Shown one piece after another: positions 12,400-24,431 of a DNA stretch of 64,000 nt; positions within the stretch are counted from its first letter, which is position 1; each line of letters opens with the position of its first letter. Under the pieces are notes generated by a model. That model was not told the DNA's origin and made no database searches. It worked only from the letters and a program-made list of their open reading frames with translations. This DNA comes from Raphanus sativus. Its lineage: Eukaryota > Streptophyta > Magnoliopsida > Brassicales > Brassicaceae. The stretch lies in assembly GCF_000801105.2 (NCBI RefSeq), contig NC_079519.1:8926668-8990667 (forward strand), read 5' to 3'. The translations under genes and the position numbers were made by a program.

Positions 12400-12679
12400 C
12401 GGGACCTGAGGCTATTTAAAGAGAAAGCAAATCAAGAAAGGAGATCTATTCAACCCTTATTCATTTTCGCGATTATTCGTATCAACTCTAAAGCATTTTG
12501 TTATCTTTGTAATCATCAAGAGAAACATCTTTTGTAACCATTCTTTTATCACATTATCAATAAAAATCATCATTCATTCTACAAGTTCTTACGGGATTCA
12601 GCCCACGATTATTTTTCCCTAATCCTTTCCTAAACTATAAATCTGACCTAAAATCAAAAGGTGAGTTTAATCTCTCACA
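12400..12679 (+). repeat. Partial 3' LTR of the Gypsy element
   Basis: Matches 9442-9721 of the 5' LTR base for base in length, and begins at CGGGACCTGAGG. The left part of the LTR is absent. Upstream RT sequence ends in ...CTCAA, so the deletion junction sits at or near CGGGA. It is followed by the ATGAT duplication. Confidence 0.9.
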
Positions 12680-12684
12680 ATGAT

Positions 12685-13016
12685 GAATACAATAGAAATA
12701 TAAAATACTATTCATTAATTTGACCGGAGATCTTAGACGGAAATCAAATCTATTTTGTGGATTCGCAACAGTTTAATATATTTATGAAGTCATCAAACAA
12801 AGATCGGTCTGTTGTCTAGAGCAACTCAGTGATGACTATCGTTTTTAGAGAATAGTATGTTTTTATCCAACCTTTTAATTAATTTAAATATTTAATTTGA
12901 ATGTAAGAATACATGTTTATAAAACTTATATCCAATAACTTTGATATATAGCCTCTACATTTTTCTCAAACCCATGCGAACTACTGCCGACATAAGAAAA
13001 AAATTATAAGTTGAAA
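12685..13016. other. Intergenic, no gene seen
   Basis: AT-rich DNA between the retrotransposon and the second 2.3 kb repeat. Nothing in it supports a gene. Confidence 0.6.
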
Positions 13017-15329
13017 ACGGATCCACATTTTTAGCGATGGACATTTGATTATGAAATTAGGTCTACTTTTCAGTGACATCAGTATGAAAGACTAACATAT
13101 CTCTCAAAAGAATTTGCTTTGATCTTAATAAGGGAAAATTTTTTGAGATTGAAAATTAAGATTTGTAGGTCTATTAATGACCTCATACTGTAGAGATAAG
13201 GATATATATAGTAACACTTTTAACTCTTGTTATCAATCTTACATATGGAAAAACTTACTATTATTTAAAACAGTATCATTTTTAAGTGATATATATTTAA
13301 AATTCTACGTATTCATTTGTTTACCAGTTTGTATATCAATCATTGTTCAAATATGTTAGAAAATACTTTGTCTTGATTTTTTATTTTGTAGTTTTATAAT
13401 TTAGTTTTCTTTTTTTATTTTCCCTGTCCTGTTAAAAAATGTTTACATCTTAACCACTAAAACTAGATTAAAGTCAGATATTGATATGATAATTAAACTA
13501 ATGGCAAACTATGATTTGCAAACTCTTTCACTGTAAGTTATTTACTAGTACATTTTTAATCAGGGAGTAAAATCCTAAGGCAGAACAATCAAATTGATGA
13601 TAACGATCTTTATTTTTTGACATCCAACATCTAACGGTTATATAAAAAATCACATTTAAATATATAATATTTGGCCACACTATTGCGAAATGCAACCCGA
13701 TTTTCAACAGTCACAGTTTTAACCAACAACAAATTATTTTTCCATTGACAGTTTAACTTTGAGATTAATGATTTTGACTCGTTATAGGTGATAAGAAAAA
13801 TATATTAATCTTGTAATATAATGAGTTGCATGGAACTTTCATTATTTTCTTAAATACTTCTAGTATAATATATATAGTTAGTTGGTGATGAAATACTTCC
13901 TCATGCAACTTTTTACAAACACTTCAATTCAAGTTCTCTGTCAATATCTACCCAAAACTAGTGTCACATATAACTACTAAACTAGTCATATATATAGTGA
14001 AGCAAGCTAATCTTTCGATGGTTCTTCCCTTTACAACTAAAACCATCGTAAGTTCAATACTTTATAGCTTCAGTATCACAACTTGATGAAAATATCCAAT
14101 ACGCGATAATTTTTATTATTCAGCAACCAAACAAACCAAAACTTACTAGTACTTAAAACAGTATCATTTTTAAGTGATATATATTTAAAATTCTGCGTAT
14201 TCATTCGTTTACCGGTTTTTCTATCAATCATTGTTCTAATATATTAGAAAATACTTAGTCTTGTTACTTTTATTTTGTAGTTTAATAATTTAGTTTTTTC
14301 CCGTCCTGTTAAAAAATGTTTACATATTAACCACTGAAACCAGATTAAACTCAAATATTGGTATGATAATTAAACTAATGGCAAACTATTAATTGCAAAC
14401 TCTTTCTCTGTAAGTGATTTACTAGTACAATTTTTTTATCAGAGAGTAAAATCCTAAGGCAGAACGGTCAAATTGATAATAACCTTTATTTTTTGACTTC
14501 CAATATTTAACGGTTATATCAGAAAACATAATCACATTTATATATATTATATTTGGTCATACTATTGCGAAATGTAACCCGATTTCAACAGTCACAGTTT
14601 TAACCAACAAAAAGTTATGTTCAATTGAAAGTTTAACTTCAAGATTAATGATTTTGACTCGTTATAGGTGATAGGAAAATATATTAATCTTGTAATATAA
14701 TGAGTTGCATGGAGCTTTCATTCTTTTCTTAAATACTTCTAGGATAGGATATATAGTTAATTAGTAATGAAACACTTCCTGGTGCATTTTTTACAAACAC
14801 TTCAATTCATGTTCTATGTCAATATCTACCCAAAAGTAGTGTTGCAGATAATATAACTACTAAACTAGTCATATATAGTGAAGCAAGCTAATCCTTCGAC
14901 GGTTCTTCCTTTACAACTAAAACCATCGCAAGTTCAATACTTTCCATCTTCAGTATCACAACTTGATGACAACATCCAACAAACGATAATTTTTATTATT
15001 CAGCAATCAAACAAACCAAAAAAAATTATTTAAAAATTACCACGATCGTATAGGTTGTAATGATATACTGTATAATATCTAAAAAATTTCAAAATAACTT
15101 AAGTTAAATTATTAATAATTAACAGAAAACATTTTAAAACTCTAAATTTTACATTTTAAAACTTCAAATTGCTTAAAAGTGTTACAAATTAATAATAAAT
15201 ATTGTTAACAAAATATATTTCAACTAAATCATAAAATAATATATATATAACAGAACATACAAAGCATAATTTTGGATATACAAGTTTTTAAGTCGGGTAT
15301 AAATCGGTTCTTATCGGATCAGTTATTTT
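13017..15329. repeat. 2.3 kb non-coding direct repeat, copy B
   Basis: Matches 1-2316 with scattered substitutions and short indels, including the internal tandem duplication (period near 888). A 60-codon open frame near its left end (13177-13359) has a near-identical counterpart in copy A, but it is AT-rich, short and unlike known proteins. Confidence 0.85.
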
Positions 15330-15390
15330 ACGATTATTTTATGATTTAGTTGAAATATATTTTGTTAACAATATTTATTATTAATTTGGT
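15185..15390. repeat. Inverted repeat at the right edge of copy B
   Basis: About 55 bases at 15185-15241 (reading AATAATAAATATTGTTAAC) recur as the reverse complement at 15334-15390. The arms flank the point where homology with copy A ends. Copy A lacks the second arm, so the arm was gained or lost at this junction. Confidence 0.8.
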
Positions 15391-16318
15391 TTTATAAACT
15401 TGATTCGAATTATATTAATAAGCGAACCGGGCGGTGTTTTGTTTGGTTTAGAAATACGATGTGGAGAACCACGAGGGACCAAGTAGATTAAAGTTATGAA
15501 TGAAGAAATGGGAAGGAGAACCAAGACTACACTTACGAGGCTGGTCAGCACTAAAGTCAATTATAATTGATCTTGTGTATGACTGATGAATTGTAGCCTT
15601 TTAAAAAAAAAAAAAAACAGAAAAAAAATTAACAATAATGATATATACTTAATCGATTTTTTTTTGATCAATACTTAATCAATTAAACAGTGTAAGGCCA
15701 ATACAAGAGAAATGAACCAACCAAATAGGTGGTGAATCAAAATAAATTGAATATTTCTTGAATTGGTAACACCTGTCTTGAAAAGAATAACAGCCGCCTT
15801 TGTTTGCACGAGGGAAAACCTTATTCATTTTGTATCTCTATATAACGGTTTGTTTGTTTTTTATAACCTTTTGCCTCTTATTGTATGTATTTGTTGTTCA
15901 TTTTTTTCTGGAATAAAAATATAAAATGAATTTATTTCTTTTAATATTTAGTTTGTTTAACAGTTGCGGTTAACAAAAAGGGTTTTGGGTGTGTTTGTCA
16001 TCGGAATTGATGAATGAAAACCCACAAAAAATTTAAAGACGACGCCATTAAAGGAGAGACCAAAAAGCTTAAAACGACGTCATAAAAACATAAAGGTTTT
16101 GGTTGTGTTTTGTGTTTGTCATCGGGATTTGATGAATCAAAAGCAACAATAACGACGAAGCTAAAGCATAGTATTGATTAAAAAAAAAAAACCCCACGGA
16201 TAGATCAAGTCATAACAATAAGTCTGGAGAAAAAGATGAACAGATCAAATGTCACTTTCTGTCATCATTATTTAAGGTAAAAAGAGAGAGAGAAGGGACG
16301 AGATGAAACTCAATCACC
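15391..16318. other. Intergenic region, no gene recognised
   Basis: No conserved frame. It contains poly-A and poly-T runs (15602-15664) and two similar GGTTTTGGxTGTGTTTGTCATCGG segments (15980-16005 and 16093-16128). It probably forms the 3' flank of the minus-strand gene at 16319-16765. Confidence 0.5.
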
Positions 16319-16765
16319 TTACGCGGCGATTCCCATACCGGCACCTCCTGTACCCGGATCGTTGTTACCTCCGTCGCTACCTGCACCGGGATAGTTGCCT
16401 CCGTGCCCACCACCACCACGACAGTACTTCTTCATCATCAGGAACTTGTTATGTTTGTTCCTCCACCCTCCTCTACCCCTACGATTCTTCTGTTTCTTCC
16501 ACAGCTTCATCAACTTCGAGCACTGCATCCACTTCCTCTGACGTCCGGTCATCCACTTCCTCTGACGTCCGGTCATCCTCTTCCTCTGACGTCCGGTCTT
16601 CCTTCGCGCGGCCAGGAACGCAAACACCATAGCCGCCTTCTTGCTGGTTTCATGTACAGGAATAAAATAAAAATATATAAATCAATGCATTCACTTTTAC
16701 GAAGAAAGAGATCAGAACAGACAAAATAAACCATCACCCCCTTACTTGTTTTTTTTGGACGCCAT
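16319..16765 (-). CDS. Small two-exon gene of unknown function, basic and glycine-rich (114 aa)
   Basis: Exon 1 (16765-16746) encodes MASKKN plus two bases and ends at GTAAGG. Exon 2 begins after an AG at 16644 (16643) and runs to a stop at 16319. The joined frame gives MASKKNNKKAAMVFAFLAA, then a three-fold 24-base repeat (TGRQRKWM), a Lys/Arg-rich stretch, and a Gly-rich tail (YCRGGGGHGGNYPGAG). The start resembles a short signal peptide but the hydrophobic core is brief. A TATAAA lies at 16856-16851, and a CT-rich leader precedes the ATG, as expected for a plant promoter. The repeat region also reads in another frame as acidic (DDRTSEEV repeats), so an old frameshift right after the signal-like segment is possible. 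I do not recognise the family. Confidence 0.5.
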
Positions 16766-16850
16766 TGTTTCCGTTCGAGAGTGAGCTAGAGAGAGAGAGA
16801 GATCTTTTGCTTTTCCTTTTTTTTTCCTTTTAGAGAAATAGCAGCAACAA

Positions 16851-16856
16851 TTTATA
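16851..16856 (-). promoter_or_regulatory. Likely TATA box of the small gene at 16319-16765
   Basis: TCTATAAATT on the minus strand, about 85 bases before the ATG. It is followed by a pyrimidine-rich TCTCTCTCTC leader at 16790-16802, a usual plant promoter and 5' UTR arrangement. Confidence 0.6.
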
Positions 16857-17658
16857 GATAGACATAGGTGCGCAGATAGTACTGGTATAGGTACCGTCGA
16901 TTTAATATTCAACGGCCAAGATATATTTTTGGGACCCACTCCCACTGCCTTCTCCTCCAAGTTTTTACCCTGGTTCGGTAATTCAATAATTACCACATTT
17001 TTTAACCGCTCTCTTCTTTTTCTTTTACGTTCCACATACACTCACAAAAAGTAGCTCTTTTCTTAGTTAACATTTTAATTTTTTGCCTTATTTATATTAT
17101 TCTTTCCTTATGCAATTGTATTGTTAATTCTTTTTTTCTTAATTATGTTATGAATTCAAAAATGTTTTATTTAATTAATGAGCTACAAGTTAACAAACTA
17201 CTAATGAACTTTTATGAGTATTTACTTGTTCTTCTGTTGATCTCAACAAAATATTTTTGTTCATTTTGTATTTATGAACCTTTTTACCTCTTATTAACTT
17301 GTTTTTGTGGATAGCTTTTGATAAATTCAGATTATGCATTAGTTTGAATGAATTTGGATTATATATACATTATCATCATATACGAACATATATGTTGTCT
17401 TCAATTCATGTGTAAGATGATGATAGGGATACATACTATATAAACAAACCATATCACACAAAATCTTAAACAAACGCATCACTTAGTGTGCCTTCTTTGA
17501 GCATCAAAAATGTTCCAAATATTGTTACATCATATTATGTACACTAATATTTACATCTTTTTTATTCATTATATTCCAAATATTGTTACATATTTTTTTA
17601 GGACCATAGAAGCTGCTCAGTATAGGGGCGCATTGTGAAAACAGTTGCTTTCACTGTC
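16857..17658. other. Upstream region and intergenic DNA, no further gene seen
   Basis: The first 200 bases are probably promoter of the gene to the left. A 99-codon minus-strand frame (17041-16742) merely runs through this promoter into exon 1. The rest is AT-rich. Confidence 0.5.
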
Positions 17659-18440
17659 TTATTCATATATTATTCTCAAGTACTCCAAAGAAGGAGCATC
17701 TATCTTTAGATGAAGCATACTAAAGCTAAAAACCCATGTGCCTCCCCCTTCACTTATGTCTCTTGATGTTTCCAAGACTAGACTCTTTGGATGAAGCATA
17801 CTAAAGCTAAAAACGGACACATTGTCACTTGGACATAGCTGCACAACCAAGTCTTCAAGAAGAGGACAGCTGGATAGTAGCTTGGCAACAAATACATCAC
17901 CAGGGTACTTCATCGATTCAAGACTCAGTTTCTTTAGGGATGGGAAAGAAACCGAAGAAGCTTCATCATCTACAAGAACAGCTTTTCTTAATTTCAAGGT
18001 CACAAGCGTTTTGAAGCATCTAGACAAGCTTCTAGCTAGGAAGCTCCACTACTGGAGTTTTAGTTCTATTAGAAGCATCAATCTTTATAACTAGCTCACG
18101 CAAACTGCGTTTTTCTACTAATTTAATCCACACTTGTATATCTCCACTAGCCCAAGATTCACCAAGTTTGAAACGCAAGGCATCTATTGTTGGAGCCTCG
18201 TGCAGAAGCAAATACCTCTCTACACTACGCGGAAATTCTCGGTAGGATAAGTATTCGTCAAGGCTATAATCGAAAGTGAGTGCTGGCACCATCAGCCAGA
18301 GAAATTGCCACCGTTTTGACAAAAGCATCGTTGGTACCTCGGAAAAAGAATAGCTTACCCAACTCCGCAACATGTATCAGTGGCAGAAACGACAATATCC
18401 TCAAAAGAATCTCATCAGGCAACTGACTTATCCTGTCCAT
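17659..18440 (-). pseudogene. F-box/LRR (FBD-type) gene, frameshifted and 3'-truncated
   Basis: The ATG at 18440 opens an F-box: MDRISQLPDEILLRILSFLP. Such domains bind SKP1 in SCF ubiquitin ligases. After LIHVAELG the frame is lost. It resumes in another frame with LLSKRWQFLWLMVPALTFDY and an LRR-like region (EAPTIDALRFKLGES). A second shift near 18030 leads to CFKTLVTLKLRKAVLVDDE and then SFPSLKKLSLESMKY, LSSCPLLEDLVV and APSLEYLRI, the usual leucine-rich blocks of this family. A segment with FSFSMLH is duplicated (17700-17810). No FBD tail follows, so the gene is broken by at least two frameshifts and lacks its 3' end. Such pseudogenes are common because the family turns over quickly in Brassicaceae. 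Confidence 0.85.
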
Positions 18441-19324
18441 AGTTAAGAGCTAACACCTTTTATCTAATGAAGTGTATATTGATATTTTAAAGTTTTAAAG
18501 GAAAAGTTAATAATATCAAGATAATATTCTAGATATATAGAGTTATATGAATGAACAAGATTAATGATGCAAATTTTTAAAAGAACAAAGACAAAAATGT
18601 GTAAAAGAAATAATTTTATGAATTTAGATTAAACACTAAGATTTCAATGTCTGAAATAACTGAACCTGTAATAAACGACTAGTTAACTAGCACAAACAAA
18701 TTCATTGCAAACTATATTTCCCAATTTGAAACTAAGAAAAGTTTTTATACTAGTTTAACCAACTGAAACCAAGATTTCAAATATAGACCCTAAGATATAA
18801 TCGGTGCCTAAGGCGGTAGCCTTTTTAATTATATAATGAACACGGCTTTGGACAGGCATCAGAAAAGAAAATCACGGAATAATCAAATACCTAAAATTCT
18901 GCTAAAAACAATTATTAACACCAAAGATAAGACTAAAGATGTAATATAACTGTAAAGCGAAGATGCTACAAAGTATATGAGATGCTCGCGATTCAAACAA
19001 ATAGGTAGTTATAACTTATAAGAAACGTCGACGCATAGTGGCTTAGCATACGAACTAAGGGTATATGTAACTCAATGAAGAGTTTGAAAGCTCTTGAGAC
19101 CTAATTGGATAAAAAAAATTCTTTGAGAGAAATTATTTGAGACCAATTTCCTGTTGGACGGACTGAATCAAATCGAACAAGATTGTCAAAAGCAAAATCT
19201 TATTTATTAACTTCAAAAACTGAATATTATAAGTCTTAGCTCTGTTTATACAATGAAAGATTTGAAGCTAGAAACCAATTTGAATTAGGAAAGATAACTG
19301 ATACTTAGAAAAGTAAAATTTATC
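18441..19324. other. Intergenic, no gene seen
   Basis: AT-rich DNA between the F-box and expansin relics. No frame or repeat stands out. Confidence 0.55.
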
Positions 19325-20699
19325 TTAACCAAATACCTAAAAGACTGTCCGAAGCTCCAGTTAGGAGGAGTAGCGTTGTTGGAAAGGACAGTACAGGCCA
19401 TTACTGGTTGATACTTTGAAGGAGAGAGCTTGGCCGTTGAGTTTTGAGTTGCTTTGCCAGTTTTGTCCCCAGTTTCTCTACATGTTTTGCCAACATGTCC
19501 TTGTTCCTTCCACAGAGACCGAAACAACATATCCGATAAAATCTCCTTCAATATTTTCTTGGACTGCCTTTTTGTCAAAATTTGATTAAAATTTCTTGTA
19601 AATTCATGCATATTCTCGAGAAAATGCATGAGAAAAAAGAAGCAAACAGTATTGATTTTACCAAGATAAACCGGAATTTCAAACCAGTGTTGAATTGATT
19701 GTTTTCTTTTGTGTCGAATTTATTTATTTTTTCTCTAAAACAGACAAAATGTTATATATGGTTTTGATCCGCAGTTTATTGAGAAAACCGGAGAAAATTG
19801 AACCGGATGGTCTTGGACTCCCGTAAACTGAACATAACCGGTTTAGTTATATCCTTTGATTTCACCGAACCAAAATGTAAAAACGTACCTTCGGTATTGG
19901 ACGGGGACGACACTGGTTTATATTTAGCGATGCGGAGAGAGATGGGCTCAGCCAAATCGAAGTGATGTTGGGGAGGATTGCACTAACCTGCGGCGTCGCT
20001 GGCTTGAGTAAAGTTCGGAGGACAAAAGTTTGTTCCTGTGATGGTGAATGTTCCCCGGAGACACCATTTTGGGTCATTGACACATTTGATCTGGAAATAA
20101 GCGCCGTAGCTTTGGCCGCCATTTGATAGAGCCGTGCTTAACGCCGCCGTGTTTCGTGTTCTATCCTTGACTGTATAAGTTACCGTACCCACACGCACCG
20201 CCTGAACTCGCCCCAAGGATACGGAATTAGCTCCGGAGTTGAGACATTAACAAATTTGTGATTACCAACAAAAACACTAAGAAGCTGAAATTTATGTGAA
20301 ATTATAAAAAGGTCACCATTTTTTAAAACCAACTTTTAAATGTGATGAGAATGTGACTAATAGTCAATGTGATCACTTCAAATATTAAATGGTTATTTTT
20401 AAACTTGAGAAATTTATCCAATATATTTTAAAAGTCACTTAATTATTATTTACATTCTATTATATTGAGGCTACTTAGAAAAGAAAAGATTCTTAAAAGG
20501 TTTAAATTAAAGTTAGAACTTTGAAGTAAGTTGGAGAGAAAAGTAAGCAAAAGACTACCCATGGTGCTAGAAGCATCAGAACCTCCAAGAATGCGGCTCG
20601 AGCATTGACCCAACCGCTACTATAACCATCCACACTCTTGCACATCACCATGACCATGAGACTCATCAAAGATGTTATCACTTTTCCAAAAATCTCCAT
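19325..20699 (-). pseudogene. Alpha-expansin gene, three exons recognisable, multiply disabled
   Basis: Exon 1 (20699-20559) encodes a signal peptide starting [20 protein letters not shown], then [13 protein letters not shown], a one-base deletion, and [10 protein letters not shown] up to a GT donor. Exon 2 (20201-19889) encodes [13 protein letters not shown], a TAG, then [15 protein letters not shown] and [19 protein letters not shown], a Trp-to-stop (TAG at 19983), [13 protein letters not shown], a one-base loss, and QYRR before GTACGT. Exon 3 (about 19620-19325) has VVSVSVEGTRTCWQNM, a [23 protein letters not shown], a frameshift, and [10 protein letters not shown]. Expansins loosen cell walls. 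This copy has lost two conserved Cys (SCGACF became SYGAYF), besides its stops and frameshifts. Splice sites and order are preserved, so it decayed as a gene copy rather than a processed retrocopy. Confidence 0.88.
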
Positions 20700-21920
20700 A
20701 TCTTTGCCTTTTTTTGCACAAGAAAAATGTTGAATAATAAGCAGAAACATATATAAATATGTGTCGTGTCACGTGTGCACCAAGATGGAAGATAAGATAA
20801 GAGTGTGGAAGATTGGAGCTTACAATGGGTTGGAGAAGAAAAATGAGGAACCACAAAAAAAACTGTAATGATGTTGAAGGAGATGAAAGGGGTTTCAATG
20901 TGGTAGGTTGTGAGTTGCGAGGAGATGTGATAGTTATATAGTATTAGACAATTATGCATATAAAAGTGATTTTTTTTTTTGAAAAAGTGGCTATATTTTA
21001 AGGCTAATTGGCGTAATAGCCATATTGTGGTGATAAATTAGGGAAGTAGACATGATTTTGATATAATTCATTCTCTATTTTTTTGGCTCCTTTTCACCCG
21101 GTTATATCCCTCTAAGCAACATATCATCGGTTTCAACAAATAAAACAAACAACATGGTGAATTTCTGTCCCATAATAACAATGACATAATTTAGGAAGTG
21201 CGTCACAAAACTTTATTCAAAATCAAAGGAATAAAAAAATGCAGAAAGAGGAGTAGATAACAATTGTAAATGTAAAAAAAACAGCGTTAAACAAACGGAG
21301 AAACCAAGATTTTAGTTTCATACTAAGTATATTAGATAGAATAGTATAAATACAAATGTAGTTCCAATTGAAAGAGCAGCTACATAATATAGCGACAATT
21401 GAATAGCATAATGAATTGAGACATGTTAATGCAGTAGCTTTCATTAATGTAGTAGCCTTCGTTAAACAGCGTTAAACCCACAACATTATTCACCGTGTAC
21501 TTAATTACTATAGATAGTAAAAGGAATAAATAACATAGAAAACTTTTTAATAAAAAAAATATTCCATATCAGGGAAATAGTATAGGATTATAACTCTATT
21601 CATAACCCAAAATACTAAACCTAACCCCAACATTTAAATACTGAACTCTAAACTAAACCCTATCAACTAAGCATTAAATTATAGATGAAAATATAAACCC
21701 TAATCTAATTTTAACCCTAATATTCCATAAACTAAACCCGAATTTTCAAATTCGAGTAAGATGTATTACCATTCTACATGAGACATAGAATAGAAAATGT
21801 GAAAATGTAGTTGAAATCCATATATCATCGTAACATATTTGTCAAATGTTGATTTGTCTATGGCTTTATGGAAGGTGGTAATGTTTGCCCTAATGTTAAC
21901 TCCAATCGTACATAAACTAA
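20700..21920. other. Upstream flank of the expansin relic and intergenic DNA
   Basis: The first 80 bases upstream hold an AT-rich TATA-like stretch (20746-20760) and a G-box CACGTG (20770-20775), probably the old expansin promoter. Further on, 21600-21740 contains repeated AAACCCTAA-like words. No gene is supported. Confidence 0.5.
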
Positions 21921-22942
21921 CCCTATTAACTATCACTAAACCCTACACGGAAATATAAACCCTAATCCGAGGTTAACCTAAATATTCATAAACTAAATCC
22001 TAGCCACTAATCATTACACCCTACATGGAATTATAAACCCTAATCCAAAGTCAACCCCAATCTTTTATAAATTAAATACTAAATTTCAAATTATCAGTAA
22101 GATGCATTTAAATTTTACATGAGCATATAGAATAGAAAATGTGACAAATAATATAGTAACTATTCCATTTACGTTCAACATATTGTTCCTCTTTACAAAA
22201 TCATATACACACTAATATAAACACATATATACACTGATACAAAACTCATATCAATAGAACATGAAACAACAACAAACAAGATTGAACTTTCTTTTCAAGA
22301 ATCAAACTAAAATAATAAAATAGCCAAATTTGAAAGAAAGACATTCTTTTCCATTTCATAAGATAGTATAGAAACACATTCACTGTTCATCTTCTGCCTC
22401 GTCTTCGAACCCAAAATCGGAAACTTACAGGTTTTCACGTTTTGTCTTCACTCAATGAAAAATCTTGGATTGAGAAGATGGATGCATGGAACGGGGTGAT
22501 GCTCCTCACTCGTGTGATATATATGGAGGCGAATCGGCTCGCATGATGATCTCCGCCGCCTCGACGGTAACTACAGCGGCTGTTTCAAAAGCAGAGAGGT
22601 TTGGATTTTGGGAAAAAAATTCAGATCACAAAATATTCTCAGAACTCAGATGGTAGTGACGATGTCGATTTAATCTGTAAAGAGTTACAAAAAAGTGATA
22701 TGTGGATGTTGAATTGCCACAAATTATATCACACTGTAATAATAATAATTTTTTATCTTCAAGTTTCACCGGTCAAAAGAAAGGGTAATACAGTATTAAT
22801 ATGTATATGTAACAGAGTGTATAGATTTGTTAGGTAAAATGGTTAGTCTGTAAATTATGGTTTTTTCATGGTTATAGGCCCCAATTTCCCTATATTTTAC
22901 TAGGTATTACTTATGGTTTTGTTCTTGTAATATACTGAACCC
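21921..22942 (+). repeat. Tandemly amplified ~1 kb unit, copy 1
   Basis: Begins with CTATTAACTATCACTAAACC, rich in AAACCCTAA telomere-like words. It continues through an AT-rich part to a GC-richer block (22477-22820) with GATGGATGCATGGA and TGATCTCCGCCGCCTCGACG, and ends with GGCCCCAATTTCCCTA. The whole stretch recurs at 23455-24431 and its right half at 22985-23441. The block has short open frames (from TTGGATTTTGGG onward, 78 codons) preserved between copies. No known domain is seen. Confidence 0.85.
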
Positions 22943-22984
22943 TATGATGCATGGTATTACTAGGTATTACTTATGGTTTGAAAA

Positions 22985-23441
22985 GATAGATGCATGGAAT
23001 GGGGTGATGCTCCTCACTCGTGTGATATATATGGAGGCGAATCGGCTCGCCTGATGATCTCCGCCGCCTCGACGGTAACTACAGCGGCTGTTTCAAAAGC
23101 AGAGAGGTTTGGATTTTGGGAAAAAATTTCAGATCACAAAATATTCTCAGAACTCAGATGGTAGTGATGATGTCGATTTAATCTGTAAAGAGTTACAAAG
23201 AAGTGATATGTGGATGTTGAATTGCCACAAATTATATCACACTGTAATAATAATAATTTTTTATCTTCAGGTTTCACCGGTCAAAAGAAAGAGTAATACA
23301 ATATTAATATGTATATGTAACAGAGTGTATAGATTTGTTAAGTAAAATGGTTAGTCTGCAAATTATGGTTTTTTTCATTTTTATAGGCCCCAATTTCCCT
23401 ATATTTTACTAGGTATTACTTATGGTTTTGTTCTTGTAATA
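22985..23441 (+). repeat. Amplified unit, partial copy 2 (right half only)
   Basis: Starts at GATAGATGCATGGAATGGGG and ends in the same GGCCCCAATTTCCCTATATT tail as copy 1. It lacks the AT-rich left half, so its origin is a partial tandem duplication. Confidence 0.85.
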
Positions 23442-23454
23442 TAGGCCCCAATTT

Positions 23455-24431
23455 CCCTATTAACTATCACTAAACCCTACACGGAAATATAAACCCTAAT
23501 CCGAGGTTAACCTAAATATTCATAAACTAAATCCTAGCCACTAATCATTACAGCCTACATGGAATTATAAACCCTAATCCAAAATCAACCCTAATCTTTT
23601 ATAAATTAAATACCTGAATTTCAAATTATCAGTAAGATGCATTTAAATTTTACATGAGCATATAGAATAAAAAATGTGACAAATAATATAGTAAAAAATT
23701 ATATTCCATTTACGTTCAAAATATTGTTCCTCTTTACAAAATCATACACACACTAATATAAACACATATATACACTGATACAAAACTCATATCAATAGAA
23801 CATGAAACAACAACAAACAAGATTGAACTTTCTTTTCAAGAATCAACCTAAAATAATAAAATAGCCAAATTTGAAAGAAAGACATTCTTTTCCGTTTCAT
23901 AAGATAGTATAGACACACATTCACTGTTCATCTTCTGCTTCGTCTTCGAACCCAAAATCGGAAACTTACAGGTTTTCACGTTTTGTCTTCACTCAATGAA
24001 AAATCTTGGATTGAGAAGATGGATGCATGGAATGGGGTGATGCTCCTCACTCGTGTGATATATATGGAGGCGAATCGGCTCGCCTGATGATCTCCGCCGC
24101 CTCGACGGTAACTACAGTGGCAGTTTCAAAAGCAGAGAGGTTTGGATTTTGGGAAAAAAATCAGATCACAAAATATTCTCAGAACTCAGATGGTAGTGAC
24201 GATGTCGATTTAATCTGTAAAGAGTTACAAAGAAGTGATATGCGGATGTTGAATTGCCACAAATTATATCACACTGTAATAATAATAATTTTTTATCTTC
24301 AAGTTTCACCGGTCAAAAGAAAGCTTAATACAGTATTAATATGTATATGTAACAGAGTGTATAGATTTGTTAAATAAAATGGTTAGTCTGCAAATTATGG
24401 TTTTTTCATGGTTACAGGCCCCAATTTCCCT
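23455..24431 (+). repeat. Amplified unit, copy 3 (full length)
   Basis: Same order as copy 1. Here one base difference leaves a longer open frame (24027-24377, 116 codons, with SDGSDDVDLICKELQRSD). A shared frame in three near-identical copies is not independent evidence of coding. Confidence 0.85.

Larger units (their letters stand above)
9178..12679 (+). mobile_element. Internally deleted Ty3/Gypsy LTR retrotransposon
   Basis: The element is flanked by the 5-bp target duplication ATGAT (9173-9177 and 12680-12684). It starts TGTTGGGCCCG and ends CTCACA. Order: 5' LTR, primer-binding site, gag and protease in one frame, the first part of reverse transcriptase, then a partial 3' LTR. Most of reverse transcriptase, RNase H, integrase, the polypurine tract and the first 264 bases of the 3' LTR are missing, and the RT code passes straight into LTR sequence at about 12399/12400. 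The gag type and the TGGCGCC primer site fit the Tat/Athila side of plant Gypsy elements; the exact lineage is inference. With two early stops it cannot be autonomous. Confidence 0.9.

Noticed and set aside
16303..16729. Two plus-strand frames of about 108 codons
   Set aside because: Both are antisense to the repeat and Gly-rich parts of the minus-strand gene, which has splice sites and a TATA box in its favour.
19285..19629. 114-codon minus-strand frame as a novel gene
   Set aside because: Reading the neighbouring frame shows it is exon 3 of the alpha-expansin pseudogene.
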